Below are positions 7,486 through 17,732 of a stretch of 55,670 nucleotides of DNA, in pieces. Under the pieces are notes generated by a model. The model was not told the DNA's origin. It saw only the letters and a program-made list of their open reading frames with translations, and did no database searches. Position 1 is the stretch's first letter; every line of letters starts with the position of its first letter. Position numbers and translations under genes: made by a program. The stretch spans positions 1 to 55,670 of the forward strand of contig JALNLN010000010.1 in NCBI GenBank assembly GCA_023267855.1, given 5' to 3'. This stretch comes from Candidatus Geocrenenecus dongiae (GTDB lineage: Archaea; Thermoproteota; Nitrososphaeria_A; Caldarchaeales; Wolframiiraptoraceae).

Positions 7486-9522
7486 TCACTCTCTAAATAC
7501 TATGTCGATATAGTTTGAGCTAGGTTTGATCTTCTTGAACAAAGTGCCTGTCCCTTCATAGAATTTTGTAAAGAATTCATATAGGTGGAGCCTCAGAGCT
7601 TGGATGAAAACCATTAAACCTTCTAGAGCCATTATGCCTATGTTTCCTATTATGAGTATGGGTAGACTCATAAATCCTAACGCTTGCCAAGTCGTGTTGA
7701 GTAGGAGGAGAAGTGCTGAGTGAACTAGTAGAAGAATAGTTAGCCTAACGTAGCTTAGTGAATTAGACATGAAGTGTATTATGTTGTCTAGAACTTCTAG
7801 TAAACCATTACCTGCGAGCCCTATAAATCCTCCCTTCTTCCAAAGTAATGATTCCACGATTGCTCTACCGAGTACTAATACTAAGATACTTGCTAAAATC
7901 ATCCCTATAGCAGTGGGTGATAGAACTTTTACGGGGACTCCTAGATATGGTACTGGGTTCTCAGAACTCATCAGTTTACCCATATCTTTTCCAGCTCCAA
8001 AGAAGCATAGTACGAACAGAACTCCAGATATATACATTATTATTGTCGGGAGTTTGGATAAAAATGCTTCAACGTAATCTCCATGTTTCAAAGCTTTTCT
8101 AAACGCTAGAGTATATCCTGTTACTATGTGAATTATTCCAAGGAATAATGTAAAATTCATCAACTTTAAAACTTCAGACATATTGAATTGTCTCTCAGCT
8201 CCATGTTCTTCAACTAAATGTAGAACTTCCGGTTTAGGGAATGGGAAATGTATCTTGAAGCCGAATGCTTCTCCAATTATGAATCCAGCTATAGCTGCTG
8301 AGATTCCTAGAATCGTTAATAGTTTGGCCCATTCTTTAAGATTCCCGTATACTCTTTTGTACATGAAGAAGCCGAATAATGCGAGGATTAGACCTTGCCC
8401 AAGATCTGCATACATTAATCCATAGAATATTGAGAAGAATATTGCCACGTAAGGTGTTGGATCTATCTCATCACTTCTCGGATAACCTTGTATGGCCACA
8501 ATATTCTCAAAACTCTTCATGAGACCTTTATTCTTAAGTAGTGTTGGAGCATTCTCATCATGTTTATGGTGACCTGCTTCTGAGAATAATACACAATATT
8601 TTTTATCGAATTCTTCTTTAAATTTTTCAACAAAGTCTTTAGGTACGTAACCATTTATTACTTTAAATCTTCTAAATCCCGTCTTAACATTAAGCTTACT
8701 GAGGAGTTCTTCAACTATCTGTACAGCTTCTCTGAGAGCTAAAATCTTTGGCCCAGAATTTACACGTATCTCAGCCAGTTTTTCCTCAGATTCTTTAAGT
8801 TCTTCTAGAAGATTTCTATATCTTTCTTCTAAGATTTTATATGCTTCTTGTAAGTTTTGTGGTAACTCTGGTGGAATTGAGAAAGCTTTTACACCGAATC
8901 CTCTTAGAACTCTCTCAACCTTCTCTCCATCTTCTTTTAGAGATATGATTAGTAGAGCTGAAACTCCTTTTTCAAGCGGTATATCCAGCACCATGCATGT
9001 AGGTAAACTTCTCTTAATCTCAGCAATATTCTTCTGCTCAGTAATAGAGAAGACTCCGTAAAATCTCTTAAACTTCTCTAAGACTGTCAAATCTATCTTG
9101 TAGTCTTTCAGAAGCCTTAAGCTAGATAACAGTACCTCAACATTTCTTATATCTTCTCTAAGTTTCTTCGCTCTTTCAATACTTTTCTTAGCGGTAGATA
9201 TTAATGGTCTGACCTCGGCTTCTATCTTCTCTATAAGTTCTTCTATATGAGATACCTCGATCTTCTCTTTTCTTACTTGATATCCTTTCAATAACTGTTG
9301 GATTACTCCAACTTCAACAGTTATATTGAATGTGGAGACTAGGTAATCTAATTCTGATCTTAGTTTCCTGAGGGTGTCATGTATCTTGCTAACTCTTTCA
9401 TCGAGCTCTACACCATGTTCTTCTATGTGAAACCACTCAAATCTATAAAGATCTCTAATTGCTTCACTAACCCTATACTCTGGAACTATCAATGTAACTT
9501 TACATACTTCTGCTAGACCCAA
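7486..9522 (-). CDS. atpI: A-type ATP synthase subunit I (a subunit)
   Basis: The 678-residue protein is the membrane stator and proton/sodium channel subunit of the archaeal ATP synthase. The N-terminal half (about 1-330) is soluble with long coiled coils, including LKELEESEEK-type stretches, and the C-terminal half has about seven to eight membrane helices. The helix containing EVLDNIIHFMSNSLSYVRLTIL holds the conserved ion-path arginine (SYVRL), and GQGLILALFGFFMY and FTLFLGIIHI are other family landmarks. The length is normal. It is divergent from atpF, 143 bases away. Its stop is only 4 bases from the stop of polB, tail to tail. Confidence 0.93.
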   Translation of the reverse strand: MGLAEVCKVTLIVPEYRVSEAIRDLYRFEWFHIEEHGVELDERVSKIHDTLRKLRSELDYLVSTFNITVEVGVIQQLLKGYQVRKEKIEVSHIEELIEKIEAEVRPLISTAKKSIERAKKLREDIRNVEVLLSSLRLLKDYKIDLTVLEKFKRFYGVFSITEQKNIAEIKRSLPTCMVLDIPLEKGVSALLIISLKEDGEKVERVLRGFGVKAFSIPPELPQNLQEAYKILEERYRNLLEELKESEEKLAEIRVNSGPKILALREAVQIVEELLSKLNVKTGFRRFKVINGYVPKDFVEKFKEEFDKKYCVLFSEAGHHKHDENAPTLLKNKGLMKSFENIVAIQGYPRSDEIDPTPYVAIFFSIFYGLMYADLGQGLILALFGFFMYKRVYGNLKEWAKLLTILGISAAIAGFIIGEAFGFKIHFPFPKPEVLHLVEEHGAERQFNMSEVLKLMNFTLFLGIIHIVTGYTLAFRKALKHGDYVEAFLSKLPTIIMYISGVLFVLCFFGAGKDMGKLMSSENPVPYLGVPVKVLSPTAIGMILASILVLVLGRAIVESLLWKKGGFIGLAGNGLLEVLDNIIHFMSNSLSYVRLTILLLVHSALLLLLNTTWQALGFMSLPILIIGNIGIMALEGLMVFIQALRLHLYEFFTKFYEGTGTLFKKIKPSSNYIDIVFRE

Positions 9523-9665
9523 AGGTAATCCCTTCTTTCCTACACTCTATAATTATCATCAATCTCAACATCAATATAAAGATCAACAATACCTGATTAC
9601 TGGAAAAGACTTAAGCTTGTTAAAATTTATTTCTTGGCTGGAGAAAAATTCTTCGGTAGAGAGTC

Positions 9666-9962
9666 TTGAGGATAGTAGCTATTGGTTCTAAACCTTTCAT
9701 TACAGGTTTCAGACTCTCCGGGATAAAAGGTATAGAAGTTGATTCACCGCAAAGTCTTCTAAGAGAAGTCGAATCTCTTCTCAATAGAGGAGATATCGGG
9801 TTAATAATACTAGATGAAGGGATCTCTAAACATGTTCGAGAACAAATAGATAAGATTAGAGCTGAACACGCAACCCCACTGATCTACGAGTTAACAAGTA
9901 TCGGAGGGAAGATAGAAAAGATAGACTATAGAAATACTTTGAGAAGAATACTGGGAGTATGA
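9666..9962 (+). CDS. atpF: A-type ATP synthase subunit F
   Basis: The 98-residue protein is the small central-stalk subunit. It starts MRIVAIGSKPFITGFRLSG, the typical subunit F N-terminus, followed by a Rossmann-like fold with IGLIILDEGIS and a C-terminal helix. The start is TTG at 9666; the MRIVAIG alignment supports it. A TATA-like AAATTTATTTC lies about 40 bases upstream. It is followed after 75 bases by atpE on the same strand. Confidence 0.88.
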   Translation: MRIVAIGSKPFITGFRLSGIKGIEVDSPQSLLREVESLLNRGDIGLIILDEGISKHVREQIDKIRAEHATPLIYELTSIGGKIEKIDYRNTLRRILGV

Positions 9963-10037
9963 TCTGAAGAAACAATCTTAAAACCATAAATCAAATATAA
10001 ATTATAGTTTTTTACTGGATTCTAGAGGGCCATAACA

Positions 10038-10640
10038 TTGTATCCAGAAAGTTTAGAGAGAATTATAAGGGAAGTTGCAGAGAAGACTACAGAAGAACTT
10101 GAATCTTCATTCAGTAGGTTTATTGAAGATCTAAGAGAGCGGGTTGGGAGAGAGCGGGAAGAAGTATCAAAAACTGTCGTATCATTTCTTGAAGATCTTG
10201 AAAAGAAAAGTAACATGATACGTTCAAGAATTCTTAGCTTAACTCAAGTAAAGATTAGAGGTATGAAGTTAGAGACGATAGAGAGATGTGTGGAAAACGT
10301 GATCAGGAAAATGTTAGAGGAGATTGATATAAAGGCTAGAAGAGGTGAGCTCAACAACGTTCTGGAGAAAATGCTTGAAGAAGCGGTAGAGATAGTTGGA
10401 GGAAACCATGTAAAGATCTATACAAATACTTTCCTCAAAGATTCACTTAAGAAGATCTCTGAAAATGTTTCTTCTAAGAAGAATATCAAGATAGAGGTTA
10501 GAGATGAACCTGTAGAGACTGTTTTTGGACTTGTAGCTAGAAGTCTAGACGACTCCATAAGCTATGATAATAGAATCGAGGTAAGAATAGAGAGGCTTAA
10601 ACCAGCTATAAGAAAGATAGTTGCATCAATGTTAACCTAG
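10038..10640 (+). CDS. atpE: A-type ATP synthase subunit E
   Basis: This is the peripheral stalk subunit, 200 residues. The N-terminal half is a long charged helix (IIREVAEKTTEELESSF and on), and the C-terminal half is the globular domain with VKIYTNTFLKDSL and the signature segment ETVFGLVARSLDDSISYDNRIEVRIERL. The start is TTG at 10038. A separate TATA-like AATATAAATTATAG at about 9994 suggests that it may also be transcribed apart from atpF. Subunits A, B, C, D and K are not nearby. Confidence 0.88.
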   Translation: MYPESLERIIREVAEKTTEELESSFSRFIEDLRERVGREREEVSKTVVSFLEDLEKKSNMIRSRILSLTQVKIRGMKLETIERCVENVIRKMLEEIDIKARRGELNNVLEKMLEEAVEIVGGNHVKIYTNTFLKDSLKKISENVSSKKNIKIEVRDEPVETVFGLVARSLDDSISYDNRIEVRIERLKPAIRKIVASMLT

Positions 10641-10675
10641 AAACATATTTACGCTAGATTCCCAAGTCTCCTATA

Positions 10676-12355
10676 TTGGAAATGTTGAACTTAAAGCGTA
10701 GAAGTAACTTGGTTGTTGAAGGTGTTGAACGTTCTCCACATAGAGCATTACTTAGAGCATTAGGTTTATCAGATGAAGAACTTTCACGTCCATTCATAGG
10801 AATCGCTAATTCTTGGAATGAAGTTGTTCCAGGACACATACATCTAGATAAACTATCCTGCAAAGTTAAAGATGGTGTTAGATCTAGAAACGGTGTACCA
10901 CTTGAATTCAATACTATAGCTGTTTGTGATGGGTTGGCGATGGGCCATGAAGGAATGAAGTTCAGTCTAGTGAGTAGAGAAGTCATAGCGGACAGCATCG
11001 AGATAATGGTCAACGCACATAGATTCGACGCACTCGTATGTATAGGGAGTTGTGATAAGATTGAACCTGGCATGGTGATAGCTATGACCCGCCTCAACGT
11101 CCCCTCGATCTTTCTAAACGGTGGACCGATGAGGTGTGGATATTATGCTGGTAGAAGACTCTCAACGGGAGATGTATTTGAAGCTGTAGGTAAATATTCT
11201 GCTGGAGAACTGTCCCTAGAAGAGTTGAAGCAGGTAGAGAAATACGCATGTCCAGGTGCAGGATCATGTGCAGGACTCTACACCGCCAACACGATGGCCA
11301 TACTCATAGAAGCATTAGGATTGATGTTACCTGGTGCTTCAACAATTCCGGCAGAAGATTCTAGAAGATATGAAGTAGCTTACAAGACTGGTCAAACTAT
11401 TATGAATGCTCTTGAAATAGATTTGAAGCCTAAAGACATATTGACCTATGAAGCATTTTTGAATGCTATAACTGTAGATATGGCGATGGGGGGCTCGACG
11501 AACGCAATACTCCACTTGATAGCCATAGCTAGAGAAGCAGGTGTAAAACTTACTTTAGAAGATTTCGATAAGATAAGTAATAGAACACCGTATATCGTAG
11601 ACTTAATTCCAGGTGGGAGGTACCCAGTAGAAGATCTCGATAAAGTTGGAGGTTTACCGCTGGTAATGAAGAAGCTTCTAGATGCAGGTCTCATAGATGG
11701 AGACGTATTAACAATAACTGGAAAAACATTAAGACAAAACTTAGAGGAATATGTCTTCCCACCTCAAACTCTAGACGTGGTTAAACCTATCGAGAACCCC
11801 CTCTCAAAACATGGATCAATAGTTGTACTGAAAGGTAATCTAGCACCGGAAGGAGCGGTAGTAAAGATTAGTGGTGTAAAGAACCTCATACACAAGGGTC
11901 CAGCAAAAGTATTCAATTCTGAAGAAGAAGCATTTAAATCAACTATGAATGGAGAGATCGAGGAAGGAGATGTAGTAGTGATAAGATATGAGGGGCCACG
12001 TGGAGGTCCAGGAATGCGTGAAATGTTATCTATAACAGCTATACTTGTAGGTCAAGGTCTAGGAGAGAAAGTTGCATTAGTAACAGATGGAAGATTCTCT
12101 GGTGCTACGAGAGGGCTGATGGTTGGACATGTATCTCCAGAAGCAGCTGTAGGTGGACCTATAGCTGTCGTAGAAGAAGATGACGAGATAATTATAGATG
12201 TACCAAACAAGAAACTTGAACTAAACATCTCTAGAGAAGAACTAGAAGATAGGTTGTCTAGATGGTCTCCACCAGAGCCTAGATATAGACGAGGAATCCT
12301 TAAAAGATATTCCGAGCTGGCTCTCCCATCCCATCTAGGAGCAGGTTTAGAATAA
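10676..12355 (+). CDS. ilvD: Dihydroxy-acid dehydratase
   Basis: The enzyme dehydrates dihydroxy-isovalerate and -methylvalerate in valine, isoleucine and leucine synthesis. The 559-residue product carries the family signatures [12 protein letters not shown] and [16 protein letters not shown], which hold iron-sulfur ligands, then [10 protein letters not shown] and [19 protein letters not shown]. The length is standard. The frame allows TTG at 10676 or ATG at 10682 (MLNLKRRS). It follows atpE by 35 bases but is functionally unrelated. Its 3' end overlaps the convergent HD phosphohydrolase gene by 9 bases. Other branched-chain genes are not in the window. Confidence 0.95.
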   Translation: MEMLNLKRRSNLVVEGVERSPHRALLRALGLSDEELSRPFIGIANSWNEVVPGHIHLDKLSCKVKDGVRSRNGVPLEFNTIAVCDGLAMGHEGMKFSLVSREVIADSIEIMVNAHRFDALVCIGSCDKIEPGMVIAMTRLNVPSIFLNGGPMRCGYYAGRRLSTGDVFEAVGKYSAGELSLEELKQVEKYACPGAGSCAGLYTANTMAILIEALGLMLPGASTIPAEDSRRYEVAYKTGQTIMNALEIDLKPKDILTYEAFLNAITVDMAMGGSTNAILHLIAIAREAGVKLTLEDFDKISNRTPYIVDLIPGGRYPVEDLDKVGGLPLVMKKLLDAGLIDGDVLTITGKTLRQNLEEYVFPPQTLDVVKPIENPLSKHGSIVVLKGNLAPEGAVVKISGVKNLIHKGPAKVFNSEEEAFKSTMNGEIEEGDVVVIRYEGPRGGPGMREMLSITAILVGQGLGEKVALVTDGRFSGATRGLMVGHVSPEAAVGGPIAVVEEDDEIIIDVPNKKLELNISREELEDRLSRWSPPEPRYRRGILKRYSELALPSHLGAGLE

Positions 12356-13549
12356 ATCTTTCAAAACCTTGCGTACTGCTGCCTCAACACCTTCAACATA
12401 ATCTTTCATTGTGTAAACTCTCATTATCTTATAAGCTTCAGACGTAAATTTTAGAAGTTGTGAATGATATTCTACTAAAGCAATCTCACCTTTTTCTTCA
12501 GTGTAGAATTCTATCTTGTCCTGGTCTAGGAATGGTAGTGGAGGTATGTATGGCGTATCTATCCAAACATATTCTCTAGGTACACCTGCTTCTCTAGCAA
12601 TCTCTTCTTCAAGATTTGAGATAGATTCAGGGTTCATCAATAAATCTACGTACTGTTTCTCTCTAAGTATTCTGCTCTCATATGCAACTTTCGGGAGAAT
12701 TCTTCTCTCAATATTCTTTACTATGTTCTTGGTTTTCTCATTCTGCTTCATGATGCACCATACAGTATAATCGTCATGTTCAAGATATTCATCTACACTC
12801 ATGGATTTGAAGTCCAATATGTCTTGCATCATTCTAACACCTCTAAGAAACATTGATTGAGCAGCTCTAACAGTATGATGGAAGTATATGTTCACGAAGC
12901 ACTGGTATCTCGCTATAGCAAGTTCTTCGACAACACCCGCAGCCTTCAAGCTCAGTGCAAGTTTTCCATCAACAATCTTACTCCTATATATTATTCTAGC
13001 AACATCAACTAAACCATAAGATGCGCCAGTGAAGTATGAATCTCTAAGTAGGAAATCAAGTTTATCCACATCAACCGGACCACTTATAATGCTTCCCAGC
13101 GGATCTTTCTTCTCAAGTACATCAATTATCTCCTTCACCTCTACGTTAGAAGATTCTATAGCTTCAGCTAGTTCTCCATTCTCTTTAAGTATCTTCACAG
13201 TTAAATCTTCATGTGTTAATCCTTTCTCTCTTAGCAAAGTTTCTAGTAGATGTGAGTAAGGTGTATGTCCAATATCGTGGACAAGCGCTGAAATAGTTAA
13301 AACTTTTGTTTCATGTTCTCCAAGTTTTAGACTTTCAGCGAAAAGTCTCGCTAAATGCATACATCCAAGAGAATGATCAAACCTGCTATGCCTAGCTCCT
13401 GGATAGACTAGGTAGACGAAGGGGAGCTGGGTAATTCTTCTAAGTCTTTGTAGAGGGGTTGAATCAACAATCTTCAAAAGAAAATCATCTAACACGAGAT
13501 AACCGTGAACAGGATCTTTAATCAACTTGAAACCTCGCCCATCAACCAT
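12347..13549 (-). CDS. HD-domain phosphohydrolase (dNTPase-like)
   Basis: About 400 residues of the HD superfamily related to dGTPases and SAMHD1. The N-terminal part gives the conserved [24 protein letters not shown] and [16 protein letters not shown], and the metal site is [17 protein letters not shown] further aspartate is in [19 protein letters not shown]. Such enzymes hydrolyse deoxynucleoside triphosphates or related phosphates, but the substrate cannot be told from sequence. The ATG at 13549 ([12 protein letters not shown]) is preferred over one at 13576 because the extra residues MVYFWWVVV are not part of the family fold. It overlaps ilvD tail to tail. Confidence 0.88.
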   Translation of the reverse strand: MVDGRGFKLIKDPVHGYLVLDDFLLKIVDSTPLQRLRRITQLPFVYLVYPGARHSRFDHSLGCMHLARLFAESLKLGEHETKVLTISALVHDIGHTPYSHLLETLLREKGLTHEDLTVKILKENGELAEAIESSNVEVKEIIDVLEKKDPLGSIISGPVDVDKLDFLLRDSYFTGASYGLVDVARIIYRSKIVDGKLALSLKAAGVVEELAIARYQCFVNIYFHHTVRAAQSMFLRGVRMMQDILDFKSMSVDEYLEHDDYTVWCIMKQNEKTKNIVKNIERRILPKVAYESRILREKQYVDLLMNPESISNLEEEIAREAGVPREYVWIDTPYIPPLPFLDQDKIEFYTEEKGEIALVEYHSQLLKFTSEAYKIMRVYTMKDYVEGVEAAVRKVLKDLF

Positions 13550-13731
13550 AACTACAACCCACCAGAAATACACCAAAAAGACAGGCTAGGCAAATAATCA
13601 CGATCTCCACAAATCTCTAAGTAATACATGTTAATATTTTTTTCTAATGCTTCAGAGACAACACTGCACTCTTATTCGGTAATACTGATGGAGAATAAAT
13701 CTTATTAATCCTTTAAAAAGAAGTTAAAATT

Positions 13732-15597
13732 GTGATAAAAGGTGGTTATGTAGGAAAGATTCTCAGAGTAGATTTAACGAAGGAGAAGATATGGTATGAA
13801 CCTTTACCTGATGATGAGATTCTTAGAAAGTTTGTTGGAGGCTGGGGACTCGGCCTAAAACTCTTATATGATATGTGCCCACCTGGAATACATCCACTTG
13901 AACCTGAAAATCCTATGATATTTATGACAGGTCCATTAACAGGTATCCCTGCGATACCTGCAGCTAACAATACTACATTAACAACTCTAAACGGTGATAC
14001 AGGCTTTACTGCTGGTAGATCACATTCACATGGATGGTTTGGTCCAAATCTTAAATTCGCTGGATTTGATGGTATAGTAATTACCGGTGCTTCGAAAGAC
14101 TGGGTATATCTATGGATTAAAGATGGAGAAGTAGAGATTAGAGATGCTAACAAGTTTTTAGGAAGAGATACACATGAGACCGAGGATTTGGTCAAGCAAG
14201 ATGTTGGAGAACCTAGAGCAAGCGTAGCTGCTATAGGACCTGCTGGAGAAAATCTTTGTCATGGTGCATTAATTGAGAATGATAAAAACCATTCCTTCTC
14301 ACATTCAGGTGTAGGACGTGTAATGGGTAGCAAGAAACTTAAAGCTATAGCTGTATATGGAACTGGTAAGGTTCAAGTATTCAATGAAGAGAAGCTTAAA
14401 GAAGTTGCAAAAGCATGGCATGAAAATCTTTTCAAAAGTGATGTTGCAAGAGGATTAGCGAAAGGAGGGATACCTAGGGATGAATACAGATACGCTAAAT
14501 CTATGTCAATAACTTCAGCGAAAAACTTTCTAGAAGTAAGCCCCCCAGAGTGGGGTGTCGGTATGTCGAAACATAAGATAACGCCAAAAGCATGTTTTGC
14601 TTGTCCGATAGCATGTAGTTACGATATAGAGATCGTTGAAGGTCCAAAGAAAGGTTACATAGCTACACCAGCTGGAGGTGGAGAGAACCTAGAAGGAGCA
14701 GCCTCTATAGTAGGTGTGTACGATAGCAACTGGGTCTTCTATCTAATAGATCTCTGTGATAGGTTAGGCTTTGAATCTAGTACGATCGGCTGCACCATAG
14801 CATTATGCATAGAATGCTACGAGAAAGGTTTACTTACAAAAGAAGATACCGATGGAATAGAATTACGTTGGGGAGACCCAGAACTAATAGAGAAACTTCT
14901 ACATATGGCTGCCAGAAAAGAAGGGAAGATAGGAAAACTTTTATCACTAGGACCTAAAGGTGCAGCAGAATACATAGGTGGAGATGCTTGGAAATACTCT
15001 ATACATATTAAGGGCACAGGTATGAATCTCCATGATTGGAGAGCTGCAATGGGTATAATGCTCGGACAAATAGTTGGTGGAGGATCTGGATGGCCTGCAC
15101 CTGCAGCAGATGCTTGGGCCACAGAACCAGACGTAGGCTACCCAGAATATGAAGACCCAGTAAATCCAAGATTAAAACCAATGGCTGTAGCAAAGACATG
15201 GCCTAAAAAGTATTGGGATGATTCTAACGGTACATGCTGGTTTGCCACCTGGGGTGTACCTGGAGTATTAAGATTTACATCTGAAGCTGTAGCTGCTGCA
15301 ACAGGATGGAACTTTACTGCGGAAGAAGCTTTACAAGTAGGAGAGAGACTAGTTCATCTAGAAAGAGTATTTAATATAAGACATGGTTTAACGGTGGAAG
15401 ATGATATATGTGTCTCACCGAGAATAGTTGAAGCTCCACCGAGTGGGAAAGCTGCTGGAAAAGCTATGGCCCCCTACGTAGAGTGGATGGTTAAGGAAAC
15501 ATATAGATTACTTGGATGGGATGAGAAGACGGGGAAGCCTTTGAGAAGCACCTTGAAACGAGTAGGCTTAGAAGAATACATAAAAGATATTTGGTAA
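13732..15597 (+). CDS. aor: Tungsten-containing aldehyde:ferredoxin oxidoreductase
   Basis: The enzyme oxidises aldehydes to carboxylic acids with ferredoxin as acceptor, using a tungsto-bispterin and a [4Fe-4S] cluster. The 621-residue product opens GGYVGKILRVDLTKEKI, has the pterin-binding N-terminal domain (TAGRSHSHGWFGPNLKFAG), the SGVGRVMGSKKLKAIAVYG segment, the cluster ligands ACFACPIAC (C-x2-C-x3-C) and a probable fourth cysteine in SNGTCWFATWG. The length matches the family. The start is GTG. It is followed after 47 bases by a class III CoA-transferase on the same strand, which suggests that its acid product is activated with CoA. The aldehyde substrate is not known. Confidence 0.93.
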   Translation: MIKGGYVGKILRVDLTKEKIWYEPLPDDEILRKFVGGWGLGLKLLYDMCPPGIHPLEPENPMIFMTGPLTGIPAIPAANNTTLTTLNGDTGFTAGRSHSHGWFGPNLKFAGFDGIVITGASKDWVYLWIKDGEVEIRDANKFLGRDTHETEDLVKQDVGEPRASVAAIGPAGENLCHGALIENDKNHSFSHSGVGRVMGSKKLKAIAVYGTGKVQVFNEEKLKEVAKAWHENLFKSDVARGLAKGGIPRDEYRYAKSMSITSAKNFLEVSPPEWGVGMSKHKITPKACFACPIACSYDIEIVEGPKKGYIATPAGGGENLEGAASIVGVYDSNWVFYLIDLCDRLGFESSTIGCTIALCIECYEKGLLTKEDTDGIELRWGDPELIEKLLHMAARKEGKIGKLLSLGPKGAAEYIGGDAWKYSIHIKGTGMNLHDWRAAMGIMLGQIVGGGSGWPAPAADAWATEPDVGYPEYEDPVNPRLKPMAVAKTWPKKYWDDSNGTCWFATWGVPGVLRFTSEAVAAATGWNFTAEEALQVGERLVHLERVFNIRHGLTVEDDICVSPRIVEAPPSGKAAGKAMAPYVEWMVKETYRLLGWDEKTGKPLRSTLKRVGLEEYIKDIW

Positions 15598-15644
15598 CAA
15601 AACTTTAAACATTTATTTCATATATCTTACCTTTTTTTGAGGCC

Positions 15645-16838
15645 ATGATTATGAGAGGTCCTCTAGAAGGTATTAGAGTCTTAGATTTTACTAGAATCAT
15701 GGCCGGACCGTTTACCACCATGCTACTTGGAGACTTAGGTGCAGATGTGATAAAAGTAGAGCCTCCTGGCGGAGATGATACTAGAAGCTGGGGTCCACCT
15801 TGGATAGGTGTAGATTCAGCATACTTTATGAGTGCTAATAGAAATAAGAGGAGCATTGTTATAGATTTAAAGAAACCTGAAAGTAGAACTATAATCGAGA
15901 AACTTGTAAAGTTTTCAGATGTAGTTGTAGAAAACTTTAGACCAGGTGTAGTGAAAGAGCTCGGCATAGATTATGAAGAACTCTCAAAACTAAATCCATC
16001 AATAATCTACTGCAGCATCTCCGGTTTCGGTCAAACCGGTCCCTATAGAGATAAGCCTGGATACGATTTGGTAGCATTAGCTATGAGTGGGTTGATGAGC
16101 TTGACTGGAGATCCTGATAGACCTCCAGTAAAATTCGCTGTGCCTATAGCAGATCTATCTACAGCCATCTTTGCAGCTCTCTCAATAGTTGCTGCACTAT
16201 ACTGGAGGGAGAAGACAGGTCTAGGTCAATACATAGATATATCTTTACTAGATGTTCAGGTACTGCTCCTCACTCATCAAGCATTTAACTATATTGCATC
16301 TGGGGTAGAGCCTAAGAGGATGGGTTCAGCCCACCCTAACATAGCTCCATACCAAGCATTCGAGACAAATGATGGATACATAGTTCTAACGATAGGTAAC
16401 GATAAACTTTGGAGAAAGTTCTGTGAATGTATAGGTAGAGTAGATTTAGCGGAAGATCCTAGATTTAAGGCGAATGCTGATAGAGTATTGAATAAAGAAG
16501 CACTAGTACAAGAACTTACAAAAATACTGAAATCCGCTTCCACATCTTACTGGATCAATAAATTTGAAGAAGCCGGGATCCCAGCTGCTCCAATACTTAC
16601 TGTTAGCCAAGTACTTGATGACATACACGTAAAGTATAGAGAGATGGTTGTGGAGATAGAGCATCCGATAGTTGGGAAGATGAAGAGCCTCGGAACACCA
16701 TTCAAGCTATCATTAACACCTGGAAAAATAAGACGTCCACCTCCACTGAAAGGACAGCATACAGATGAGATTTTAAGAGAAATCGGTTTTAGCCGAGAAG
16801 AAATAGAAGATTTTAAGAAGAAAGGTGTTGTTGAATAG
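15645..16838 (+). CDS. Class III (CaiB/BaiF) CoA-transferase
   Basis: The 397-residue protein belongs to the family that moves CoA between carboxylic acids by an aspartyl-CoA thioester. Signatures are GIRVLDFTRIMAGPFTTMLLGDLGADVIKVEPP at the N-terminus (seen in pieces), ENFRPGV, the YDLVALAMSGLM segment and the active aspartate D170 in VPIADLSTAIF. The length is standard. Starts at 15645 (MIMRGP) or 15651 (MRGPLEG) are both possible. It probably forms an operon with the aldehyde oxidoreductase just upstream. The acids it uses cannot be inferred. Its stop is directly adjacent to the convergent tmk stop. Confidence 0.9.
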   Translation: MIMRGPLEGIRVLDFTRIMAGPFTTMLLGDLGADVIKVEPPGGDDTRSWGPPWIGVDSAYFMSANRNKRSIVIDLKKPESRTIIEKLVKFSDVVVENFRPGVVKELGIDYEELSKLNPSIIYCSISGFGQTGPYRDKPGYDLVALAMSGLMSLTGDPDRPPVKFAVPIADLSTAIFAALSIVAALYWREKTGLGQYIDISLLDVQVLLLTHQAFNYIASGVEPKRMGSAHPNIAPYQAFETNDGYIVLTIGNDKLWRKFCECIGRVDLAEDPRFKANADRVLNKEALVQELTKILKSASTSYWINKFEEAGIPAAPILTVSQVLDDIHVKYREMVVEIEHPIVGKMKSLGTPFKLSLTPGKIRRPPPLKGQHTDEILREIGFSREEIEDFKKKGVVE

Positions 16839-17435
16839 TTACTGTACAGTTGTCTTGAGAAAGCTTCCGACAAGTCTTACTAATTCTTCTGCTACTTCAT
16901 CTACATTTTTAGACGCGTCTATAACTTTAAGCTCTCCATTTCTAACCATCTCTAAATACTTCTCTCTAACTTCTTCTAGAAACTTTTCTTTCTCAAATTT
17001 TGTTTTACGTCTCTTTATTCTACTAAGCCCTATATTTGGCTCAACATCTAAAAGTATAGCTAAATCTGGTTTAACCGCATACTTATTTATCTCCCTAACC
17101 CACTGAGGATCACCAGTAGTTACTGATTGATATGCTAGAGAAGAATAAACATATCTGTCAGATACAACCACGTATCCTTTCTCTAGGAGTGGTAGAACCG
17201 TATTCTTGAGATGTTCAAGTCTATCTGCTGCGAATAGTAATGCTTCTATTCTTGGGTCTACGTTCTCCCTTCTAACCATCTTCTTCAAAATCCTGCCAAT
17301 AACTCCATCGGTCGGCTCCTTAGTATAGACAGCCTTGATCTGCTTCTTTTCCAACCATTTAACAAGCTTCTTTGATTGTGTTGTCTTACCACATCCATCA
17401 ATACCTTCAATAGCTATAAAAACCCCACTCTCCAT
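16839..17435 (-). CDS. tmk: Thymidylate kinase
   Basis: The enzyme phosphorylates dTMP to dTDP. The 198-residue product has the P-loop IEGIDGCGKTTQ (residues 9-20), the DR motif VVSDRYVYSSLAYQ with substrate-binding residues, and DLAILLDVEPNIGLSRIKRRK as the lid. The length is normal. It has no obvious operon partner; the gap upstream to pgk holds a perfect palindrome. Its last base directly abuts the stop of the CoA-transferase gene. Confidence 0.95.
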   Translation of the reverse strand: MESGVFIAIEGIDGCGKTTQSKKLVKWLEKKQIKAVYTKEPTDGVIGRILKKMVRRENVDPRIEALLFAADRLEHLKNTVLPLLEKGYVVVSDRYVYSSLAYQSVTTGDPQWVREINKYAVKPDLAILLDVEPNIGLSRIKRRKTKFEKEKFLEEVREKYLEMVRNGELKVIDASKNVDEVAEELVRLVGSFLKTTVQ

Positions 17436-17606
17436 TGTATACCGAATAAAGGTAACAGTCCAGATATTTTAGAATTCTAATTCTAAGATCCACCATCTCT
17501 ATCAAATTTATTTTCATTATTGATGGAGAATCTGCTTAGACCTGCTTTTTCTTTAAAGTCTTTATCTTTCCTTAAAGTATCTAAAAACTCGTCTAAAGGT
17601 ATGTAG

Positions 17607-17630
17607 GCTACACATACATGTATGTGTAGC
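17607..17630. repeat. Perfect 24-base palindrome
   Basis: Two exact 12-base arms (GCTACACATACA and its reverse complement) meet without a spacer. It lies in the 297-base gap between pgk and tmk, both on the minus strand, about 100 bases after pgk and 170 before tmk. It could be an operator for a symmetrical dimeric protein. The rest of this gap holds no gene that I can see. Confidence 0.85.
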
Positions 17631-17732
17631 AAGAGCACAATTAAAAGAAATACTTTCGAGAATCACTTAACATAAAACTTCTATACAAAAGATTAAAATT
17701 AGGTCATAAAATTTGAAGAAGATATAGGTTTT

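Noticed and set aside
9631-9648. TTTCTTGGCTGGAGAAA near atpF, similar to a sequence at 4229, as a second origin motif
   Set aside because: It lacks the GGAAAC core and G-rich tail of the ORB sites; the likeness is short and may be chance.
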